A DNA stretch of 64,000 nucleotides from Aurelia coerulea. Its lineage: Eukaryota > Cnidaria > Scyphozoa > Semaeostomeae > Ulmaridae. The position numbers were made by a program, and so were the translations under genes. Where the stretch lies: contig CM076961.1 in NCBI GenBank assembly GCA_039566865.1, forward strand, positions 6,595,501-6,659,500. The letters are read 5' to 3'. Positions 46,915 to 57,852 of this stretch are shown here, one piece after another. Position 1 is the first letter of the stretch. Every line of letters starts with the position of its first letter. The notes beneath the pieces are model-generated. The model made no database searches and was not told where the DNA came from. It saw only the letters and a list, made by a program, of their open reading frames with translations.

Positions 46915-48208
46915 ATGCTGTTAGCTCTGGTATCTGTGTGCCTCTTGGTAGCCTATGATGTAAGCGGAGAAGCAGACGTGTCAGGTATATGTTTTGTATG
47001 ATCCTTCTCTTAATGGCATAATTCATGTAACTTTGATAACCGGAAAATATTCGTTCAAGTTTTTGAGATTGCCAAACAGGCCAAGGTTTGTGATCAGACT
47101 CTTGAGCAGTCTTCTTAGCATTATTCTGTTTCTTTTCAGACACTTTAAAAATCTAAATCTATCTTTCATGCATGGAATTTTGAAAATTAGATCTTCTACG
47201 TACTCATCACGATATTCAAATGCTTTACAAAATCATAGAACAAATCAAGTCACATTTGCTTCTAATATTATTTGTTCGGGATACTGCAAACTCCCCATGT
47301 TGTAAATCACAATAGAAACGACGTTAACTCTGATTGGCTCGCTGATCAGTCTGTTTCCGAAAGTTAATTTTTATCCGTTCTGTTTTAGTTAGCAGCTTAT
47401 TGGACAAATAAGTATTCATGTACATTTGTTTAATTATAAAACAACGAATTTATTCATTTTGTTCTTTATTGATTTGGAGAAGTTTGCTTTGCACATATGA
47501 AATTGTAAATAGTAAGGGAGATGTATATAATTTACGAACAATAATATAACAAATAAACAAGGATTCATTACGAATTACGATCTAGAAATCAAAATCTTCT
47601 TTATCAAGAAGTCGATCTCTTGACTTGAATTTGAATAACAAGCCAAAGCCGAATAGGTCTGTTGCTACGTAGGGAATTCCGAAGAGGTTGAAACCTTAGC
47701 AATCTAATTAGCAAGGAAAGGTCAATTCTTCTTGTTTCTTATTTTCAGAGCTGACGTAATGCAGCTGGTTAAATTTACAAGACAAATGGCGTAAAATTTA
47801 GCTAACTGATATAACTGTAATGATGAAATGCATAATGATGTTCTTAACGCAGATACGTGCTATTGCTATGAAAACGAACATCAAATTTCTCTTAACTGTG
47901 GTTGTTTTTTCTCCCAAACAACCGAATGCAAGCTTTCTCGGCTGCTAAAAAACAAATTTTGCTTATTCTTCAAATATTTCAGTTCTTTTATCATATCGTA
48001 AATAATCGGAGCTTGTTTTGCTTCAGTGGAGAAGAGAGGAGGACCATATGAAGGCGAGTATTGCTGCAGTCCAACATGTGATCGTTACTTGAATCATATG
48101 CGAATCAACCCAAAATTTGTTGAATGTCAATTCAAAGAGAATAGGTCAAAATTCAAGATAAGAGACGGAGGAGCAGGAGTCGTGGAAGTCAAGATCAACA
48201 AAGATTAA
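46915..48208 (+). CDS. Small secreted four-cysteine peptide precursor, copy B (two exons)
   Basis: Exon 1 is 46,915-46,984 (70 bases): signal peptide with core LLALVSVCLLVA, then SGEADVS, and a GTATAT donor at 46,985. Exon 2 is 48,027-48,208 after TTTTGCTTCAG. The split codon reads GTG, so the first exon 2 residue is Val (not an initiator Met), followed by EKR, a dibasic processing site. The precursor has 83 residues. The mature region starts GGPYEGEY and has CC-x3-C-x15-C; the tail is identical to copy A. Four cysteines could form two disulfides. Intron 1,042 bases. Secretion and processing are inferred from motifs; function and family are unknown. Insulin A-chain-like and CC-C-C venom-type spacing match only in part. 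Confidence 0.68.
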
Positions 48209-48244
48209 CATATGTCGGGAAAGGGTTCAGAAATCCAATAAGAA

Positions 48245-48253
48245 TCGTAAGTG
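48245..48253 (+). promoter_or_regulatory. Possible splice donor after the stop codon of peptide gene B
   Basis: GAATCGTAAGTGCAC about 40 bases after the stop contains a strong GTAAGT donor and is identical in copy A (minus strand, about 14,997-15,002). It could mark a 3' UTR intron or an alternative exon end, or be incidental. Confidence 0.25.
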
Positions 48254-48632
48254 CACATTTTCATAACTTTCTTGACTGGGATACGAATCATTGAAAGTCA
48301 AGAGTGAATGGTAGTCTTATAAGAGGAAACTTGCTATCATCCACAAAAGGTATGCTTGGTTTGTTAAAAGAATATGGGACAGAATCCAGCTAACAATCCA
48401 AAAAAGGATTAGCAAAGAAACAAGAGATTGCCGCTCAAGGCAATATACTTCCCGGCAGTTGATTTGCTTTGAATTTCATCAGCATAACAAAGGCTTCCTC
48501 AAAAGAGGCAATCTTCGGAATCCTCAAAAATGTCAATCTCATTGAGTCTGTTGAGTATCTTTCTTGACAATATTAAAAGGCAGACCTCCACATAACACAC
48601 CATCGTCTAAGTACACGTGACAATTTACTTAA

Positions 48633-49477
48633 CCCTAATCCTACCGGGCTTTTTTTGATCTAACATAGCCGGGGGTTGGGGTGCTTTCCACCCCCCCCTC
48701 TATAAATAGCCGTAGCCTAATGGGAAATCATTAAAACTTGGCAAGGGCGCAGCCCTAACTATTTTTAGCCGATTGGTAGTTTTGGGCGTGGCCACCTCAT
48801 TAGGTGACGTCACTATGACGTCATAATGCCGGAAAATGTCAAAATATATGGTTTTCCGGCTTATTTGTTCTAAAAACGGAATAAAGGTAATCTGAATGAC
48901 TTTTTCTATTCTTATTTGGCGTATTTTTCATTTCCAATTCAAATATGATGCATATAAGTGTTTTTAGACTGTTATTTTGGAAGAAAATGACAAAATTGAT
49001 GATGTCATAACTAAAAACTGTGTTTTTCTGCCAAAAATGGATAATAATTGGCTCAAAATGCTTCTAAAGCATTGCATAACGCAGTTCTATGCATTTTTAA
49101 CAAAAATTTGTTGGAAAAGACTTCAAAATTTACCAAAATAACCCAAAGTGGTGGCCCGAGTGACGTCATCATTTAAGAATGCTTACGTCAGCAAATTCCA
49201 TTGTTATTGACAACAATAGAAAGCTAATTGTTTGCTGATTCTTTTAAAGTACAATAGTCAATATTTGGAACTAATTGTGGGAGTAAAAATATCAAAATCA
49301 TTAATTTTTCTAATACCTTGCTCCAAATATGGTAGTGTCACGTGTCACGTGACACATATTGTTCAAAAATTTAATTGTCAAAATGTAGCTAATAGATAAT
49401 TAATAATTGTCAGAGAGTTTGAGGGTAATAGCTCTTGTCGTTAAGGGGGTGGAAAACACCCCCCGGTAGGATTAGGG
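48633..49477. mobile_element. piggyBac-like MITE, 845 bp, TTAA-flanked
   Basis: TTAA at both ends (48,629-48,632 and 49,478-49,481) followed by inverted CCCTAATCCTACCGG termini. Subterminal inverted TTTCCACCCCC motifs lie about 50 bases in. TTAA plus CCC ends is the piggyBac signature; Kolobok elements also use TTAA. No transposase. It is absent from the left arm. Confidence 0.85.
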
Positions 49478-49481
49478 TTAA

Positions 49482-50568
49482 GTGATTTTTGTTGAAAAAA
49501 ATTAAGAACCACCTGTCCCCAATTGACCGAATTATCAAAGAATCTCCCAGACACAAATCACCTCGAAATTGGAGCTTGGCTGCAAATTGTGCTAAACCTT
49601 GTTATGAATTAGAAACGTTTTCCCTGCAAGCCCCTTACAAAACATCTTACCTCTCAGAGACGATCGTGTATATTGATGAATCAGAAAGAGCTAAAAATCA
49701 ATCTTGATGACATACCATCTGCTCACCTAAGCATACATGCCTTCACAGAGCATTGGCATCTAGAAAACAACCCACCGTTCGGTTGTAGTTATTGAAAAAA
49801 GGAATTTAAATAGGAAGTAAATTAACCGCATCTACGTGGGAGGGGGCATTTTGGCCCACCCCCAACCAAACATTGCTATGCAGTGCTTAAACCAATGCAG
49901 TTAGAGAGCTGACACTCATTGAATTTTCCTAAAATTTAATTTCCTACAATATTCTGAAATTTTTCTCTAATTCGATGTGTCACATGACCATTAATTGCCC
50001 TTATTTGGAGATAGGTCACAAAAGAAAACAGTAAATGGCTTCTAATTTGGCGAATCCTTGTTTGATTTTGTTCTAATTAGTCTCATTAAATTGCTCTTGT
50101 CAAGACCTTTCAAATGATATATACATGGTGTCCAAAACAATTTGCGCCCCGTTTGCCTAAAGATAGCGACAACACGGCAAAAGATTCTCGCCAAACTTCA
50201 GCATGATGCTGCTCTTTAGATACTCAATTAAATTTTGCAACCATTCCGGTAAAAAATCCGTTGAGAAATGATGGAGCCATAACCTTTGGAAGACCAAATT
50301 TGCCTGATTACTGAAACCAGCGGTTGACCATTTTGTCTTACTATTTTGCAGTGATAAGTGTCTTCACGTTAAGTAGGAATTAATTTCTGTAAGGTCAGAA
50401 ATAATGGAAATCTCCGAGGGTTATCGGAATTTTCACGTGAGTTATGAAAATTGGAGGCTTCTGTTTCATTTTCAATCCATGAAGCTATTGCATCTAAACC
50501 ACAGTTCTGCAGTATCTTGTCACAATGCTCGTTCGAAAGATTTCCTTCGAATTCATAAAGATTCGACG
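49482..50568. other. Right-arm segment partly without left-arm counterpart
   Basis: 49,640-49,795 matches the left arm (about 13,930-14,100, inverted). 49,792-50,487 does not, and includes a GGTGTCCAAAACAATTTGCG fragment similar to sequence near 1,135-1,230, so it is probably element-derived. No gene is supported. Confidence 0.4.
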
Positions 50569-50574
50569 TTTCTC

Positions 50575-52250
50575 CATGGGCGATTCGGACACGGCTAATT
50601 GTGTCTCACTGCTATCTCAAATAAAATTGAAAGCTTACCTAGACATGGAGAATGTATCCAACTTGCTATTATAAACTTCAGATGAATTTGAATGCTTTCC
50701 TTCTTGTCTATTTTGTCTGCTTTTAGTGCTCTAAAGTCCAGCTCCACTGCTTGTTGAAATTCGTTAATATTTAGGCCATATCCAAACAATCATGCGCAGA
50801 ATGTTGTTTAAATTCTTTCCTAATGTCATGGTTCTCAAGCAGGTTTTCTATTAGCAACGCTGGGTCCACTCTAAAAACTAATGGGTACGTAAATAGCCAT
50901 TTTTTCTTAGGAGAGTCATGGCAAGAACCGCATAACTTTTTTGCCCATGTTTAGAGACCTGCCGGGGCGTTTTTTTGCTAACAACTTTAGCAAGATGGGG
51001 TGAACACGAGAGAAGGCTTTATGATAGCAGCAACAACAACATCATCAGCAAAATATGGAAAACATTAGTAATGACAGTAGAACTTTATCAGTGAAGTTAG
51101 ACAAAAAGCCAAAAAAATTTCGGACGAATAAATTCCGGCCAAAATATTTTCGAAAAAATCTTTTGGACTTTTTTCAGTTATCTCGGACTGCAAAAAATCG
51201 AAAATTGAAAGTTTCGGATATATAAAATGTCCGAAAATATCAATGCCCAAACATTTTTGCTTTCAATGTACACATATTTTTATTAGAACCTGCCTATAAG
51301 AAACTCAACTCTCAGATCGCCAAAAAATTTAGAAACTGTAGTACCACTGAGAAAATATAAGTTAAGGAACTATTAAATGAAAAAATTGGTGAAAACAATA
51401 CCCTAACGGCACATTTTTCATTTTTTTGTTTTATTTTTTTTGGCTCTATTACCCAGGGTACCCCGTAGGACAAATATGCTAAGTACCCCCCCCCCGGTAG
51501 CGCATGAAGATTGCTAAGAACCTTTAAGAAACTCGTAAGAAACTCTGAGTACTCAAAATCTGCCAATTGTGAGAAAAGTTCAGTACAAGGACAAATTCTT
51601 AGTTAAATATGTGTATTTTGCATTGACAAGGATGACGGAATCAGTTGCATGGCTGTTAACCCTTTTTCGAATGACTAGATATCTTGTATTTATTTCAATT
51701 TCTTGCTAGCTATTTCTATCATCCATCGTATTTTATTCTTGTATTGTTTCAACAAACCGCAAAATTTCAAACTATTGTTACGTTTGAAATTCCTTGACAT
51801 GAGCAGCGGAATATTTCCATTATGTACTTACCCCCGTGATTCGAACAAAATTACCTGTTGTTCTTGGATGATTTGGGCAAAAAAAAGTTATGCGGTGCTT
51901 GCCATGGCTCTCCTAAGGAAAAGTGGCTAGTTACGTACCCATTAGTTTTTAGAGTGGACCCAGCGTTGCTAATAAAAAACCTGCTTGAGAACCATGACAT
52001 TAGGAAAGAATTTAAACAACATTCTGCGCATGATTGTTTGGCTATAGCCTAAATAAAAATGAATTTCAACAAGCTGAGGAGCTGGACTTTAGAGCACTAA
52101 AAGCAGACAAAATAGACAAGAAGGAAAGCATTCAAATTCATCTGAAGTTTATAAATAGCAAGTTGGATACATTCTCCATGTCTAGGTAAGCATTCAATTT
52201 TATTTGAAATAGCAGTGAGACACAATTAGCCGTGTCCGAATCGCCCATGG
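50575..52250. mobile_element. Foldback element, 1.68 kb, with coding-like arms
   Basis: Arms of about 375 bases (50,575-50,955 and about 51,880-52,250) are inverted complements with ends CATGGGCGATTCGGACACGG. TTTCTC flanks both sides (50,569-50,574 and 52,251-52,256). The left arm of the segmental duplication carries the uninterrupted site near 12,817-12,828. The loop includes a copy of the AAGAAACTC repeat (51,285-51,600). Class unknown; a 5-6-bp duplication does not single out a superfamily. Confidence 0.8.
51858..52190 (+). pseudogene. Coding-like fragment in the foldback right arm (mirrored in the left arm)
   Basis: The frame from 51,858 contains a C-x2-C pair (CGACHG) and continues through FRVDPALLIKNLLENHDI to a stop at 52,050. 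A second frame then reads NEFQQAEELDFRALKADKID and on to TFSMSR at an AG/GTAAGC junction near 52,190. The left arm encodes nearly the same residues on the minus strand (50,595-50,789 for the second part). This looks like a captured exon fragment with one frame break, or the remains of the element's own gene. Protein family not recognised. Confidence 0.35.
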
Positions 52251-53379
52251 TTTCTCCCGGATTTTGTAGCGAAATCCAAACAAACTCATATAAAGCCGTT
52301 TGAATTTGTAACACGGGTCTGAATTAGAACAAACACATATGAATTCATAATTCATAAAAAAGACTCAGAAAGCTGTAAGGCAGTAATGAATTACGAAGTA
52401 CCCTTACAAGTTCATAACAACGCTTAATTAAAATCCACAAGAACCCCTACGAGCTTTCATGAAATCCTGTAACTTCAGCAATATTATGAAATCGAGGATG
52501 TTACCAGTGCATTAGCTTTAATAAAGTCTCGTTTCAGTGAGTTTCCAAAACATTTAAATTTGTTGTACATTTTTAATATTTCTTTGCATATGAGACCTCT
52601 GTGACCTCTTTTCCTTGATATGAATGGTGAATTTGTTATGTAAGAATTGTGTATCCTGCTTTTCATTTGCAGGGAAAGAATGCTTATAAAGATACAAAGA
52701 CACATTTTGACATGATGGATAAATAGATCTGCTAGCAGCCCTCAATGAAGTCAAAATACTGATGATGAAAACTAAAACTTGAAAGTAAATTATAAACAAA
52801 AAGATGCTATATAATCTGATCACGATACTAAACTTTAGTCGTTAATGTGTTAGTCAAGCAGCATGATCAATCATTCAAACTTGAATCTTATTCTTTCCCT
52901 TCCATTTTGTCTCCTTAAAAAGGAACTTGTCATTTAATTGAAATGTCAATGCCTTGAGATTAAATAAATGAAATTGTATGACACATTGCTAGATGCTGTC
53001 TTAATAATTCGATAGACTTTCGTTTCTTCTGTTAAAAATTTATTTTGGCATGCACAAGGACTGACTTAGGAACCAGTATTTCAAGGCAATTTGCGCTGTC
53101 TGCTTTGCTTACATCATTTATTTGTTTATTCTCCAGTCGACAGTTCCTTGTCTACAATCCAAAATCGCTTTGAAATGGCATATCAATAGAATAAAAATTT
53201 TGCTTTTTTCACAATCTGCCGTTGTTCTGGGTGGTATCCTAATAGCATTATTTCTGTAATAGCTTGCTGGAAGTTTCTTTAGAAAGTCTTGAAATATGTT
53301 CAACAACGATAAGAAGACATCACCACACATATGTCCAATTGACACTGCAAAATTGTTGACACTTACATGTCAAAATTGC

Positions 53380-53425
53380 AAGTCTCCAGGCAACAGTCTC
53401 CAGACAAACAGTCTCCAGGCAACCG
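53380..53425. repeat. Short tandem repeat, CAGTCTCCAGGCAA units
   Basis: Three imperfect copies of a 14-16-base unit. The neighbouring 52,960-53,700 holds no recognised gene. Confidence 0.75.
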
Positions 53426-53739
53426 TGCTTAGAACAAAAGCATTGTAGAATAGGGGTAAACATGATACAAATACCAGAAACATCAGTATTATTTGGATAA
53501 GATTCTCAGTGCCGCTTCTATGCATGACCAGTATCTAGGTAAACATGCACTTACCGCACTCAAGCTGTAGCAATACAATTTTGTAGCGTAAGATCAGCTT
53601 TGAAGAGGGAAAAATTTATCTGGGTCAACTGATACATACCATATATATTTTACCATTTGATTGTTGGTGATCATTTAAAGCTTGAACATTTCTGACCGTA
53701 GCTCTTCCTTCTATCAATTTCTGGCATGAAAATCTTTTT

Positions 53740-53943
53740 CTAATAGACTAAATGCTGGCGATGAAGTCTTGGAAGAACGAGTCAGTTCATAATAATATGT
53801 ACCTGTCTCACTATTTTGCAAAAAAAACTGATTCTCTTTTTCTAATAGACTAAATGCTGGCGATGAAGTCTAGGAAAAACGAGTCAGTTCATAATGATAG
53901 ATATCTGTCTCACTCTTTTGCAATAAGAACTGATTCTCTTTGT
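53740..53943. repeat. Tandem duplication, 102-bp period
   Basis: Two copies starting CTAATAGACTAAATGCTGGC at 53,740 and 53,842 with scattered differences. 53,950-54,760 has degenerate TTTTGGGGTGT-like motifs and no gene. Confidence 0.85.
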
Positions 53944-54770
53944 CAGTAGACCGGGGGCGGGACTACCATGTATACAAGTTGGGGATGTGTCAATTTTGGT
54001 GCATTTTTTCAGGTAAAAATAAATCAAAATGAATTGTAAGGTGTCATTTTTGGTAAGATCACAAACAGACATACATTTTGGGGTGTCGCTTAAGAATAAT
54101 TGCTCTTTAGGGTACTGATTTTAATATAATTTAATACACTTGGTTAGAGCTTTCACTTTTTGTCACAGTTTTAGGGCATATCTTTTGCACGACCCGTGCA
54201 TTTTGGGGTATGGCTTCTGCAAAATGTATAAATTTTAGGGTGTGATGTCACCACAAATCAAAATGGCACACCTCCATCATCTGCATGTTGAAGTTACAAC
54301 GAAAATCTGCTTTCTAGCAATGAATCGCTAGGGTAAAGCTAAAAGATTTTACTGCCTGTATTCATACAACAAAATATCTACGTTTGGTAGAAGATAACCA
54401 TTGCATCATATTTCTAAAAACTAGTGTTAAATTAGCCAGATATGAATTTTATTATTTGATTACCCTTAATGAAGGAAAATTCTCGTTAAATATTCAAAAA
54501 TTCCACTAATGACTGAATAGAGATTGCCGCCATCTTGTCGCATATTGCATTTGGCATTACAGTGACATTTCAACAAATACCTTGAGTAGAAACTTCAAAC
54601 TTCATAAAATGGCAAGTGATCACAGTAGCTGCAATGTAGAGCAGTTATTTTATACCAAAATTTTGCCAATATGAGTCGGACCATAGCTTAAATAAGATAT
54701 TTATCTTATAATAAGCTTAATTAACTCAAGGAAGCACGCACAATGGCACCGATGATGTCATAGGTTGATG

Positions 54771-55979
54771 CCCAGGGGGGGGGGACTTGGTAGTTCAAGG
54801 TGACGTACCCGTTGCAAAATTTAGGGTCCTGAAATTTGCAATTTACTACCCTTCAGGGTAGAAAATTTTCAAATTTACTATCGCTTAGGGTTGTGAAAAT
54901 CGATATGATTAGCTCGTGGAGTTTTAACAAAGTTTAATGAATTGAATTTTTGTTAGTAAGACTCTGTAACAACAGAAATCAACCAGTTATCCAGTTATTC
55001 ACTATCTTCAGCAGCACCTCAGGTTATTGCAATTAATTTTTATCAATGATCTACGATTGACCACACTGGCATATGCCCACAGAGTTGGAGAAAGTTCTCC
55101 AAATCCCACCTTTACTTCTACAGTATTAAACTTGCCTACTTTTGGTTTTGTTACTAATAATCACAGAAATCATGCTCTTTAACTTTTGGCATCTACTTAA
55201 TAACAAGCAGAGTCAATAATTTGGAGAGGAGGAAAGACAAATCTCCATTTTCTCTGTTATAATAATGCAGCCAATAATACCTAATCACTCAGGGCCTAAT
55301 CATCATAATATAGATAGGATCATCCTCTTTCTCAAACCTTCTAAAAGCTGTTGAATGCATGATTAACTTATAGCATTACAATTTTGAATATGGGTTGAAA
55401 GCTAATCTTACTACGAGCATAAAAAACTCACCCTCCGTTGCTTGGCTTAGCATCGTTCTCGTCTCTTGCTTTTGTTACAAACTGAGTTGTTTTGTAATGG
55501 TAGGCCATATCAAGATATAAACATCAATAATAAACTTTGTTTGTTTCAGGTGCAAAGCATCATCTTTACGTAGCATAAAACTCCTCTTCTTATAACATAG
55601 CTTTAGTTTAGTTACAAGCCCTTGTGCGTTATTAATTTTATTGAAGTAAAGGACACCAGGCAAAAACATCAATTGTCTGAAATGGGGGTAGTTTCATTGA
55701 TGAGTGTATTTGTACTGTGTTATTCCAAAGTAAATCTACGTAAATGAAGTCTTTTTTTGCTCATATCTGCTATACAATAGCACTATTGTTTCTGGAACAA
55801 TTGACCTATTGTTATTGCCGCTTACGGAAAAAGCTACTACGGCTTAGGCTACAAGGTACTACCACTTAGGCTAAAAGTTACTACCGCTTATGCTAAAATC
55901 TACTACCGCTAAGGGTTTAGGGTTTTACAACATTTTGCAACGGGTACGTCACCTTGAACTACCAAGTCCCTCCCCTGGG
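54771..55979. mobile_element. TIR element, 1.2 kb, with 8-bp target duplication
   Basis: Left end CCCAGGGGGGGGGG then ACTTGGTAGTTCAAGGTGAC; the right end is its complement, with similarity over about 55 bases. GGTTGATG flanks exactly (54,763-54,770 and 55,980-55,987). The 8-bp duplication suggests a hAT-type element. The interior has TACTACC/GGTAGT repeats near both ends and no transposase. Confidence 0.85.
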
Positions 55980-56705
55980 GGTTGATGTTTAGAAACTAGC
56001 AGGGTCATTATGGATGGATCACAACATGGCCTAAGTAGAACCTTATATGGAACCTTAATGCCTTACTGGAACCATTATGGCCGATGCGCAATGCAAATGC
56101 AAAGAGTGTTGTGAAAACTCTTGGCAAATAATTTCAGTTATCAAACATCGAGAACAAGAATCGGAGACAAAAGCTTCAGACAATTCTATCGTTATTTCTA
56201 TCAACAAACCATTGCATAACAATAGTTGGCAAAAATAATGTTGCTCTCATTGGGGGCTCATTGTCACGATGTTTCCTTCAACGCTGGCTTTGTAAATCCT
56301 TGTTCAAATACTTCATGAAAGTGGATTTATGTCTAGCCTGCTTTTCTTCTCTACATCGTTAGCTACTTGTTGATCTAAAACTTTACCAAGTAGGATTGAA
56401 AAAGCTAGCCGTGATTTTCTGCAATAGAATTCGTCACCAATTTGAATGGCGGCATGACATTGGAATAAGGAACAGTGATCAGTTCTTTGGCACACAGCGA
56501 AGCTCCTCACACAACTTCAAATCCATCTCTGCGTGAAGTTTCCACGAAATTTTGACCGGAAGAAGATGGCAGTTGTTTCACTCTTAATGGGAATTGTAGG
56601 CTTACAAATGATCTTTAGATCGTAATAATAGCTCAATGTTACAATGCAGTATATAAAAAGATATCCAGACTTTTCAACTAAACCTCTGATACAAAGACTT
56701 TGTCA

Positions 56706-56774
56706 ATGGCTTTTAATTTCAACAAGCTGCTTATGACTTTGTTCATGCTGTTTTCACAGAAAATGCGGCAATGA
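56706..56774 (+). other. Possible orphan signal-peptide exon
   Basis: TATATAAAAAG at 56,650-56,660 lies 46 bases before an ATG that opens a 22-codon frame with a hydrophobic leader (LLMTLFMLF) and stops at 56,772. The promoter-to-leader layout mimics the peptide genes here, but I see no convincing donor and no matching second exon. It could be a dead exon or chance. The rest of 55,990-57,690 shows no gene. Confidence 0.2.
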
Positions 56775-57694
56775 ATTCAAGATCAAGTGGTCCTTTTTAT
56801 TTGAGTACAATCTTTACTTTAACCAATGGCGGCTCCACAAGGTTATGGACTGGGGGGACACATTCACCCAGATAAATAACTCGGCAAACATTTAAAAAAT
56901 ACACAATATAAGCTTGGCACAACTTTATGTTAAAAAATTAATTCAGATTCACCCTCCCCAACCCCAAGTTTTTCGAAACTTTTAGAGCTGGTGCCACCAC
57001 ATGCTATAATGCAGCAAATAAGTTTAATAATGTAGCATTCAAAGTTCAACTTTAATTGACTACTCATTAGACGAAAAAGTAGAGGGAGGCTTTAATTTCC
57101 TAGTCGTATATAATGTTTTCTAATAGTTGTTTAGTGCTTCTAAGCCTTTCTGCTGACTTTTTCCTGATTTTATATTCAAAATCACAAGGTGTGCCTTTCT
57201 CACCCTTTATCAAAGCTCATCGCAAACAGAAATAACTGCAATTACCTCTCAAGTTATTGCAAGCTTAAGAATCTATTTACAAAACGATCGAAATGAGCCT
57301 TTAAGTGAATCAACGGAGCTAGGTAGAGGCAGTCTATAAATAGGACAAAGAAAACTCCTACTCACGTCATTGTTCCTCTGAATAAACAATATCCACGAAC
57401 GTCTCGCAATCATCAAATACAATAGACTAAGAATGCCCAGACTACTTCCGCGCGGGGCTTTTATCTCCGTTGATTCTCTTTAATGGTGTTAGGACAAAAG
57501 ACGTACACTTGCATACAGTCATAGAGTTTTAGTTCAGCAATAGAAATTTTCAAGAACAACATTTTGAATTATTAACGAGCACAGCTCTTTTTCATAATCT
57601 ATTTGATTCATTCATGAATATTTATGCAAATTAAAAAAGAAATCATTATTTCCAGTCGTTTCCCAACCAAATATCGCTGGAATTAGTTAGCGTT

Positions 57695-57839
57695 TGTAGT
57701 GATTGACACTCGAACCTAGACCCCTTTCGTGTATATAGAGGCTGACGTGTTATGTTATGTTCATGTTTGATATAGAAAGATGGCCTGTTCTATGTTAAGA
57801 ACCTTCGGGCTTACCAAGGTATAAGATAAGAATACAACA
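57695..57839 (+). repeat. 5' LTR (145 bp)
   Basis: Direct repeat of 61,863-62,006. It contains the TGTATATAGAGG TATA-like motif. Confidence 0.93.
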
Positions 57840-57852
57840 ACTGGCGACGAGT

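Larger units (their letters stand above)
46195..52940 (-). repeat. Right arm of the large inverted segmental duplication
   Basis: Inverted counterpart of 12,140-16,890. It is longer because of insertions absent from the left arm: a 164-bp hAT-like MITE, an 845-bp TTAA-flanked element and a 1.68-kb foldback. It carries peptide gene copy B. Confidence 0.8.

Noticed and set aside
48026..48208. A stand-alone 60-residue protein starting at 48,026
   Set aside because: The first codon is GTG created by the splice junction, with an acceptor AG right before it; the real start is the ATG in exon 1 at 46,915. The same applies to 15,037-15,222.
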